Source: Aurelia coerulea (Eukaryota > Cnidaria > Scyphozoa > Semaeostomeae > Ulmaridae). Taken from it: a stretch of DNA of 64,000 nt. Of the stretch, positions 56,808 to 64,000 are shown piece by piece (the first letter of the stretch is position 1; each line of letters starts with the position of its first letter). The stretch spans positions 18,237,484 through 18,301,483 of the forward strand of contig CM076951.1 in NCBI GenBank assembly GCA_039566865.1, given 5' to 3'. The position numbers were made by a program, and so were the translations under genes. Below the pieces are notes generated by a model that ran no database searches, was not told where the DNA came from, and saw only the letters and a list, made by a program, of their open reading frames with translations.

Positions 56808-59800
56808 AGCTTAAGGTTTCCAGAGAAAGTTAAGGAGCCAGGGCGCTTTCATATTGATTGGCTGAATGAAGATCCTCCTGGATTTGAGGCTAAGTTTATT
56901 GATGATGAAATAGGTAAGTTTTCACATTTTGAATACTTAAAGATGAAGTAGCCCCTTAGGTTTCCTTAATCAGCTACAACCAAATAGGATAGGCTGCTCT
57001 GATATGTCAAATTATCTCACCAACAAGCAGTGTATTTGTAAAGTAAGAGTTGCGAGTGGTTGCTTTTGGTGAGTTGCTAGTTGTTTGGTAAAATCAGAGA
57101 TTTAAGGAAAAGTTTCTTAGTGTTCATCAAATTTAATTTCAGAATTTAGCATAATTCGTAAACATAGGTTTTTCTTTTGAGCTCAGATAATTACCGGGAA
57201 GAACAAAATCATAGAAATAAGATTTTTCTCTTTGGTTTTAGTATTCAGATTGGTAATTACTTTTTATCTGAAACACTTTGCAGCTCATAACCAAGATGGA
57301 TAAAGTTTCTTAACTTCACATTGACTGCTGATAGCTTATTAGAGTTTCTTGATTTTCTGGATCACCAGTACAGTTGCATGTAAATGGGTGCTAATGTTAG
57401 AAAAATGACTGCAAATGACTGAAAAATGACTGTTCAGTTAAGTGTCTTCTCTCTCTTTTGCTAGGATATGGAGTATTCACAACCAGAAAATTTCGCAGGG
57501 CTGATTTTCTGTTGTGCTACTCCGGTGATGTGATCACCAAAGACGAGGCCAGAAAGAGAGAGAAAAGGTACAGCAAGGAAAAGAAAGGAAGTTTCATGTA
57601 CTTTTTCCGTCACGATGCGATTGAATATTGGTAAGATTGTGAATCTTTAGCTTCATTTTGGATGAAAATCTAAGTTCATAGTATCACTGTACTCCTTTTG
57701 GTAGACAGCAAATGATGTCCACTGCTCCCTTGCTCTCCATTCTCTTGCTTTGCTGCAAAGCAGCATGCATGCAATTAACAAGTGGCATCCATTAAATACT
57801 CTGTAACGTCTGCCCCCATAGATTCTTTCTAGATTCTGTTTAAGGTAACTCTACTTTCCGCTCTAGTGCGCAGCGAGATGCAGTTTCACAAAACCACTCT
57901 CCTCAGAAAACAGTTAATTTCTCCCATATTATTTGACCTATCGAAAAGCGGTAGAAAGGATGTTGCTCTGTAATAGTCTGGGCAACCGAAAGATGTACAA
58001 ATGGCAATGTTTTTGTCAATGCTGGCTTCGCAAATCCTGGTTCAAATCTTTTTGTTGATTTCAGAAAAGTGGATTTATCTCCAAAATTACTCGAAAAATG
58101 TTCGATTTTTTGGTCGTTCCATCTTTAGCTAGGTATAGTTGATCTACAACTTTGCAAAGTCTGATTGAAAAAGCTAGGCTGGATTTCCTTTAATCAAATT
58201 TTATATTTCTGTTTACTTTTTGACATCAAAGGGGAAAAGCGTTGGTCAACAGATTAGTTCATGCAGAAGCAGGGGCGGACTGGCAGTATAATAAGGGCCC
58301 GGGCGATTGAGCCAGAAAGGGGCCCAATACAAAGGCAAGCGAAACGAGCAGAAAAATTTGGGGGGGGGGGCCAGGGTACTCCTTCAAAAGAAATTTGCAG
58401 ACAAGCTCTTTAGACACCCAAAGCATGGTTTTGTGAAATTGCTGGTTACGGTCAGTAACTTTTAATCAATAGACGCAAATCATACTTTTACGAGCGCACC
58501 AATGGAAACATGTCTGAAAGTTATTTCAAGCCTGAGCTTTTGCAAGCTTACTTCATAGCATGGTAATCTGTTGAACAAAGCTTCTCCCTTTGCTGTCGAA
58601 AAGTAAACAGAAACATACAATTTTGAGGCTAGGCTAGATTTCCTGCAATCAAAATTGTATGTTTATTCCACCTCATATTCATTGGAGAAATTTCTCTTTT
58701 AAGGACTTCTTTATTTCAGCATTTTGCTGAGTTTTCAGATCATGTGTTTTTCCAGGGTTTATTTGAATTTGATGTATATTTAGGTCCATTGATAAAAAAT
58801 TTCCCATAAAAATTAAAAGAGTAAACATCACAAGAATGCTTTTATTACAGGCTTACATCTCTTCTTGATTATTTATCTACTGAGTGAGCTGCATTTCATC
58901 TCTTCATCTACATCTACAGCCTTGCATCTCTTCTTGATTACTTATTGATTGAGCTGCATTTCCAAGACATTCCCATAAGGAAACCCCTTTAGTTGTACAG
59001 TCAATTTGTGTCTTTGTACTGACAAAGTATATAAAGTAATATTAATGCACTTTGTAAAGTCTTATTTCATTTACACCACACGATGGTAAGATCTCCTGCT
59101 GTTATCAAGAAAATAACTATATGTTGAAGTTGAAGTATTCGAAACAAAATCATGATATCAGCAATTATATCAATATACTGCTATTTCAGATTTTTACTGA
59201 GACAAACTTTGTCCATTCAAGAGTTTAGTTCAAATTTGCTTGACATTGATGCACAGAATATTTTTTAGCATTGATGCAACATCAAATGATGGAAGGCTTG
59301 GGCGACTGGTAAATGATTCATTTAAACCCAACTGCATCATGAAGAAGGCAACATCAAGCCATCTCCCAAGCCTTTGGCTGTACGCTCTGAAAGATTTGGC
59401 AGTAGGGACTGAGCTCCGGTATGACTATGGAGTTCCAAATCTTCCTTGGAGACAAAAGGTACAGTATAGCCCTCTATTTATATGGCAAAACAAGTATTAT
59501 TAAAATGAATGGTGAAGAATGGGAAACTAACAGGAGTTCAGTTCAGTTTAACTTATATATTTAATGTATCTGAATAGCACTTGAATAAAGCGAACACAAC
59601 TGTAACTTCCAGGGCAGTAATGGTATCAGAAATGCAACAACTGACCAAGCCTTCTCTTTAAATTATATTGTTGTTGTGGAAAGTTGGTGAGGAATAAATG
59701 CAAAGTGCCAAAGTCTAAATATTTGCTGTGGTTGCTCACTTCATTCTGATGCCAATTTGAATTTTACATGCACTGTTTTCATAGCATCTCTATTGTTTAG

Positions 59801-59902
59801 CATATGATTAAATTTTGAAACTCCAGTAATGTTTTCTTCTTCCAGGAGAGAAAGGACAGAAAGAGGAAGATTTCTGGAGGCAATCAGAGCAATGTTTCTG
59901 GG
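56808..59902 (+). CDS. SET-domain lysine methyltransferase, KMT5A-like (four exons seen)
   Basis: Exons with good splice sites: 56808-56913, 57475-57630, 59279-59459 and 59846-59902. Phases agree throughout. The joined frame gives a SET domain: GYGVFTTRKFRRADFLLCYSG, DEARKREKRY, GSFMYFF (substrate/SAM region), YWCIDAT, GRLGRLVNDSFKPNC and LAVGTELRYDYG. The order and the CIDAT...RLGRL spacing resemble KMT5A/SETD8 (histone H4 K20) enzymes. The usual NHS is NDS here, which could weaken cofactor binding. Exon 4 is basic (ERKDRKRK). No start exon was identified upstream and no stop exon downstream, where the Harbinger cassette begins. It may be a host gene or one of the dispersed SET copies known in invertebrates. 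Confidence 0.75.
57040..57360. repeat. Worn copy of the GCGAGTT/AAGTTTCTTA repeat in SET intron 1
   Basis: GTAAAGTAAGAGTTGCGAGT near 57037 and AGTTTCTTA words at 57112, 57304 and 57350 resemble the foldback element at 52-53.4 kb. Confidence 0.4.
58180..58650. repeat. Inverted repeat in SET intron 2 with a hAT-like end inside
   Basis: 58190-58265 is mirrored, with changes, by 58555-58625: TTTCTGTTTACTTTTTGACA faces TCGAAAAGTAAACAGAAACA, and CAACAGATTA faces TAATCTGTTG. Between them CAGGGGCGGACTGG (58270) looks like a hAT end, followed by GGGCCC words and a 12-nt G-run. Confidence 0.6.
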
Positions 59903-60027
59903 GTAATTCTGATATATTTCAAGTTTACCTCTTGTGCCATTCTTTGATCCAGTTAAAGTGATTTCAATAGCACTGGGCTCCATGTAAATTTTTACTGGAG
60001 CGAAGCAGGCAAATCAGGATTCGACGA

Positions 60028-61185
60028 ATGATGTCTCATGCATCTGCTCTTATGACTGCCAGATCGATACAGTTGCAAATAGCGTCTATTCAATATTTTG
60101 AAAGGATCTATCAGAATCGTAGGGCATGGGTTTATCACAGGCAAGAAAATGAATTTGATGTTTATTATCAGGCTGACCCAAATACAAGTAAAGATTTGGA
60201 TCCTAACTATTGGATCACCAATTATCGTATCAACCGCGAGACATTTGACTTCATTTGTCAAGTTGTACATGAGTATATGGTGAAAGAAGAGACAAATATG
60301 CGTGCAACAATCCCAGTACAAAAAAGGGTTGGCGTTGCACTTTGGTGGTTGGCAAACGGAGGTTCCTATAGATCTATTGGTCAGACTTTTGGTATTTCCC
60401 GCTCAATCGTTTGCCGAATTACGAAGGACTTTATCGGCGCACTCGTTTATCTCAGGGACGAATTTATTTCTTGGCCCCGAACACCGGAAACTTGTGCAAG
60501 ATCAGTAAGCACGTTTAAAGATCTATCCCCTCTGCCCAATGTTTTTGGGGCTATCGATGGGACACATGTGCAAATTATTGCACCAGAAAATAGCACTGTG
60601 GACTTTTTTGATAGAAAGCAGCATTATAGCATAGGTTGCCAAGGTATTTGCGACGGCAATCTCAAGTTTTTGAGCATGTCTACGGGTTTTCCTGGGTCCG
60701 TTCATGATGCACGTATACTTCGAAACACTTGGGTTTTTAGAGAAGCGAATAGGCAGCAAATATTGACCACGCCCACATTTCAGCTAAATGGGACGACCTG
60801 TATCAAGCCGTATTTAGTCGGCGATGCAGCCTATCCTCTTGCAGACTGGCTCATTAAACCTTTTCCCCAAGTCCAAAACATGGATAATCAACAACAATTG
60901 TTCAATTTGGCTCTGTCACAGGCCAGGGTTTCCATAGAGAGAGCATTTGGAGTTTTGAAAGGCAGGTGGAGAATTTTGTTAGGAAAGGTCAATTTGGAGC
61001 CTTCCTTTGCTTCGGATGTTGTTATCGCATGCAGTGTTCTTCATAACATTTGCCAGGAACGGAATGAGCCTATCCAAGAGGTACACGACCCATACACTGA
61101 AGAGGACAACCAAGGCCTGGAAACACGTCAGTCGTCAGATGAAATCAGACAAAAGCTTCTTAACTATGTTGTTCACCAAAATTGA
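60028..61185 (+). CDS. Harbinger (HARBI1-like) DDE transposase, intact
   Basis: 385 residues without interruption. A helix-turn-helix lies at about 108-132 (ANGGSYRSIGQTFGISRSIV). The catalytic triad of the DDE_Tnp_4 fold is visible: D177 in GAIDGTHV, D266 in VGDAAYP and E304 in VSIERAFGVLKGRW. Accessory FPGSVHDARI is at 221-230. Length and motif order match animal HARBI1/PIF transposases, which cut and paste at TWA targets with help from a Myb-like partner. Two ATG codons start the frame (60028, 60031). The gene lies 125 bp after the last SET exon, on the same strand. Confidence 0.92.
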   Translation: MMSHASALMTARSIQLQIASIQYFERIYQNRRAWVYHRQENEFDVYYQADPNTSKDLDPNYWITNYRINRETFDFICQVVHEYMVKEETNMRATIPVQKRVGVALWWLANGGSYRSIGQTFGISRSIVCRITKDFIGALVYLRDEFISWPRTPETCARSVSTFKDLSPLPNVFGAIDGTHVQIIAPENSTVDFFDRKQHYSIGCQGICDGNLKFLSMSTGFPGSVHDARILRNTWVFREANRQQILTTPTFQLNGTTCIKPYLVGDAAYPLADWLIKPFPQVQNMDNQQQLFNLALSQARVSIERAFGVLKGRWRILLGKVNLEPSFASDVVIACSVLHNICQERNEPIQEVHDPYTEEDNQGLETRQSSDEIRQKLLNYVVHQN

Positions 61186-61770
61186 ATAGACTGAATTTTA
61201 ATTTGGGAACAAATGATGCACCGGTTGTAATTTGTAACTTTGTAATCTGTATTTTAGATTGTGATTCAATAACAAGATAGCTCTTTAAAGTAAAGTCATT
61301 GACACATCTAGCACATTGCTCGACAGAGAAACATTTACAGAAGAAACATAAAGGATTGAATTCAAGCTATTGTTTCCAATTAATGCTCCTTTGATAGAAT
61401 AAAAATAATGCTGCTGAAATACACTCATTTGTCAAGAAAAACCACAACAAAAAGCATCCATCAAAACAAGTACAGAAATTACACTGAACATGCAGTCGAG
61501 GAAAATTCAGAAATTTACTTAGCACACTAGTTGGGTCGGCAGTACGACCCCCCCCCCCAGTGATTGGTTTATTTTTGGAAACCTTTAATTGAAGATTTTG
61601 GTAGCGGATGTGTCAAAAACAAACTTTCTGTGTCATTGCTGAAATCTTGAATAGTTTCTCGTATCAAAATGGGCGTAATGTATGCCTTCTTTTAGGCCTA
61701 TATCAAGATTAAGTTTTAATCAAAAGTGTTTTCAATATAAACAGGAACAAAACGAAGGTCAGCTGTATGT
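61186..61770. other. Intergenic stretch between convergent Harbinger genes
   Basis: No coding. Contains an 11-nt C-run near 61550. Confidence 0.6.
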
Positions 61771-62865
61771 CTAATCACTTTCACTTTCACTTGGAGAAGA
61801 TTCGTCTCTTCTTTCTCTTTTTCCTCCTCTTTTTCCGTGTCTCCCCTTGGCAAATAGATTTGCAACACACAGCAAAGTATCAGCTGTGTGCTTTCTGCTG
61901 CTCTCTTCGATCTTCTGCATACCTTCTATAAACTGTGTCATCGTTTCTTGCTGTTGTTTTTGTATTTCACCAAGAAAGTCAATTAGCTGAGTTGCAGCTG
62001 CAGATTTGGAAGCTTTCTTCTTCTTTGAGCGTTTTGGCTGTGTTTCCTCTGTATCTTGACTTGCTGCAAGATCATTTTGTGCAGTTGGGGTATTGATGTC
62101 AGTTTCATCAGCTGGTTTGTCAGTAACCAGTGCAGTTGCCTCTTCAAATTCAGCAGGGGGATGTCGTTGCCCGCTCTCCCGAACTTCACCAAGTTGCACT
62201 AAGCTTCTTGTGCCGAGCACTTCATCGAAAATATCGTAGTACTTGGGCAAGTTTTTTCCAGAGCCGCTCTTTTTGTTTTTGTCCTTGGCATCTTTGTACC
62301 TGTCCCTTAAATTCCTTAGTTTTTTCTTTACTTGATCGAGAGTTCTTTTCTTGCCTTTCTTGTTCACTGCTTCTAGAATGCGTTTCCAGGCCACAGGATT
62401 CTTGTGACTTTCTAAATCAACGAAGCTTTCCCTCCAAGAGAAGACGAGTGCATCTGTTTCTGCTGTTGTCCACCTATTTTTACCTTTTTCCGGATCCTCA
62501 TCTCTTTCTTGTGTTCCTTCTGATCTTGAGCGCAAACTTTCTTGTGTAGCAACATTCGGTTGTATGCTGTCACTTTGATACTGGCTTTCGAAGAAGGAGG
62601 GCTGGAAAACATGTCTTTGGACGTTTGGAACAAAACCTTGAAAATTGTTTAGGCCTTGAGCCATGGGAAAACCGCGTGGTTGAAAATATGGTATAGGCGT
62701 GCTTGTTCTTCTGTGCGGCTGTATTGGAGGTTCTGAAAACAAGGATGGTGAGTTTTGGTATGACGAGTACAGATCTGGATCTTGTGAGTCTTCATAATCG
62801 TATTCATTGCGATTTTCCTGGTTGTCTGAGAATTCTTTGTTTACAAAATGTCGGAAGCCTGCCAT
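61771..62865 (-). CDS. Harbinger Myb/SANT-like DNA-binding protein
   Basis: 364 residues, one exon. An N-terminal low-complexity region (Gln, Pro, Ser, aromatic) precedes a trihelix Myb/SANT-like domain at about 130-220 (NRWTTAETDALVFSWRESF, KRTLDQVKKKLRNLRDRYKD). A basic KRSKKKK signal lies near 280, a coiled coil at about 290-335 and a Lys/Arg then acidic-Ser tail (RRDESSPSESESD). This is the second protein of PIF/Harbinger elements, which binds the element ends and helps bring the transposase into the nucleus. It is convergent with the transposase and fully open, so the cassette is young. Confidence 0.85.
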   Translation of the reverse strand: MAGFRHFVNKEFSDNQENRNEYDYEDSQDPDLYSSYQNSPSLFSEPPIQPHRRTSTPIPYFQPRGFPMAQGLNNFQGFVPNVQRHVFQPSFFESQYQSDSIQPNVATQESLRSRSEGTQERDEDPEKGKNRWTTAETDALVFSWRESFVDLESHKNPVAWKRILEAVNKKGKKRTLDQVKKKLRNLRDRYKDAKDKNKKSGSGKNLPKYYDIFDEVLGTRSLVQLGEVRESGQRHPPAEFEEATALVTDKPADETDINTPTAQNDLAASQDTEETQPKRSKKKKASKSAAATQLIDFLGEIQKQQQETMTQFIEGMQKIEESSRKHTADTLLCVANLFAKGRHGKRGGKRERRDESSPSESESD

Positions 62866-63043
62866 TTTGATACCCTGACTACCCCTGGTGCCTGGGTGAT
62901 TGCTTCGTTTTCAAAGGACTGCTTTACTGAAAGATCACCTATCATCAAAAGATTACAGTAATTGGTTGCTGCTGCGACATGCAAAAGGAAACATGAGCCG
63001 GAAGAGAAAGAATTTAACACCAGTTGGCACATCTCCCACTGCC

Positions 63044-63774
63044 TTATGCATTTTTAAGCTCTCGTGTAGATGGGGCCATAGTATTATAGGCATACATAGA
63101 TGCATGGGAATGTTTCAAGCATTTTGGTAAATCATTAATGTAGACCAAAAAGAGGAGGGGCCCAAGACAGGATCCCTGAGGAACTCCGCAAATTGTAGGC
63201 TCGGTACTAGATATTTGTCCGTTAACCCTACAACATTGCCTCCTGTCGGCAAGGTAGGAATGAAACCATTTAAATTCCTTCCCTTTAACACCATAGAATT
63301 TGAGTTTACTCAATAGAATCTTGTGATCTACTGTGTTGAAGGCTTTCTTGAGATCAATATAGACAGCTGCCGTATATAAACCCTTATCGATATTAAGGTA
63401 CCAACCATTCGTGCACCTGAGCAGACTTGTAAGGGTTGAATAGAGTGATTGAAAACTTGACTGATCCGAAAATATTAGTTTGTTGTCGTTGAAATAGGAA
63501 TACAACTGGTTGAAGACTAATTTTTCAAACAGACGCGAAACGATGGGGAGTACTGAAATCGGTCTATAATTAGACTTATTATCAGTGGACCCTTGTTTGA
63601 AGATAGGCGCAACTCGTGCAGTCTTCCATTTGTCATGAAAGCGTCCAACAGACAGGGACCAGTTGAACAGCAGTACAAGGGAGGGCGCCAAAATTTCAAT
63701 GCCAGTTTTTAAGAAAAAGCTGGAGATCATATCAGTACCAAACCCATTGGATGTTTTGATTTTCAAAAAGCTTT
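63044..63774 (-). mobile_element. LINE reverse-transcriptase fragment
   Basis: The minus-strand frame reads KIKTSNGFGTDMISSFFLK, FHDKWKTARVAPIFKQG, NYRPISVLPIVSRLFEKLV, YIDLKKAFNTVDHKILLSKL, ICGVPQGSCLGPLLFLVYIN and SHASMYAYNTM. These are the RT blocks of CR1/jockey-like LINEs. The catalytic YADD box reads YAYN, so both aspartates are replaced and the enzyme is dead. The N-terminal endonuclease is absent. The frame ends where the Harbinger region begins. Confidence 0.8.
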
Positions 63775-63783
63775 GAAAACTTT

Positions 63784-64000
63784 CGCCTTGTCGAGGGGGG
63801 AGAACGTAAACAAAGATGAAACAATTTTATCACCAAAATTTACTCCTTACATGCATGCCTTTTTGCATCATGTCCATGAATTTTTGAGACTACATAGAAA
63901 CATTAATCTGTTTAACCAACAAGGCCTTGAGAAACTCAACCATAACTCAACAAAGTCCTTCTTCAGTGCAACGTATCAAAGAGGTATTGAAGCATTTACT
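63784..64000 (+). pseudogene. Partial coding sequence running off the right edge
   Basis: An open frame (LSRGENVNKDETILSPKF, TPYMHAFLHHVHEFLRLH, NLFNQQGLEKLNHNSTKSFF, ATYQRGIEAF) continues to the window end. The TPYMH..L.HV.EF...QQGLEKLN pattern is one I recall from uncharacterised multicopy, transposon-like proteins of cnidarians. Its left side abuts the LINE fragment, so the gene is probably truncated. Function unknown. Confidence 0.45.

Larger units (their letters stand above)
59975..63060. mobile_element. PIF/Harbinger transposon cassette (ends unresolved)
   Basis: Contains the two standard Harbinger genes, transposase and Myb-like protein, in convergent orientation 585 bp apart. Terminal repeats are not clearly resolved: GGGCTCCATGTA near 59977 and the weakly similar complement of TAGATGGGGCC near 63075 are candidates. 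The right one overlaps the LINE reading frame. The limits given are approximate. Confidence 0.6.

Noticed and set aside
59977..63080. Harbinger terminal repeats GGGCTCCATGTA and GGCCCCATCTAC
   Set aside because: Only about 10 of 12 bases agree, flanks do not match as a TWA duplication, and the right one reads through as LINE coding; kept only as approximate limits.

Overview
The window is animal nuclear DNA. It is AT-rich, intron-containing and crowded with eukaryotic transposons and their remnants. The multicopy protein families (XPG-like nuclease with a CXC tail, RecQ-like helicase, KMT5A-like SET domain, HARBI1-type transposase, integrase plus HECT pair) suggest a marine invertebrate, most likely a cnidarian, though other invertebrates cannot be excluded. 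I see no rRNA, CRISPR, bacterial operon or ordinary housekeeping gene.

Layout. 0-3.2 kb: tail of an unknown gene and a frameshifted XPG/CXC pseudogene. 3.6-7.7 kb: repeat debris. 7.7-10.2 kb: a frameshifted minus-strand gene of an animal multicopy family, split by a tRNA-derived SINE. 10.6-12.3 kb: two MITEs (TA- and TAA-flanked). 12.5-17.2 kb: mostly featureless. 17.24-27.49 kb: the highlight, a 10.2 kb element with ~265 bp terminal inverted repeats. It encodes an intact DDE integrase-like transposase (plus strand) and a two-exon ubiquitin ligase with zinc-finger, CUE and HECT domains (minus strand). 27.50-31.33 kb: a hAT-type element (perfect 14-bp TIRs, perfect 8-bp TSD) carrying two head-to-head captured pieces of the XPG/CXC family, with two further insertions in one arm. 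31.3-41 kb: sparse remnants (a Ty3/Gypsy pol fragment, a protease-like fragment, hairpins). 40.9-42.2 kb: nested MITEs. 42.6-44.8 kb: a 107-bp satellite with 749-bp higher-order structure. 45-56 kb: TTAA-flanked MITEs, one splitting a RecQ-like helicase and one a LINE, plus a minus-strand gene with an Asp/Gly-rich exon and an inverted-minisatellite foldback element. 56.8-59.9 kb: four exons of a SET-domain methyltransferase. 60.0-62.9 kb: a two-gene Harbinger cassette (transposase and Myb-like protein). 63.0-64 kb: a LINE reverse transcriptase and a fragment running off the end.

How the parts relate. The integrase and HECT genes lie inside one pair of long inverted repeats, so they probably travel together. 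The Harbinger transposase and Myb-like protein are the usual two-protein pair of that superfamily. The XPG/CXC family appears both as a degraded stand-alone copy and as inverted captured copies in the hAT element, whose transcript could fold into double-stranded RNA. Everything is read directly from sequence; family names come from recognised motifs and were not checked against a database.
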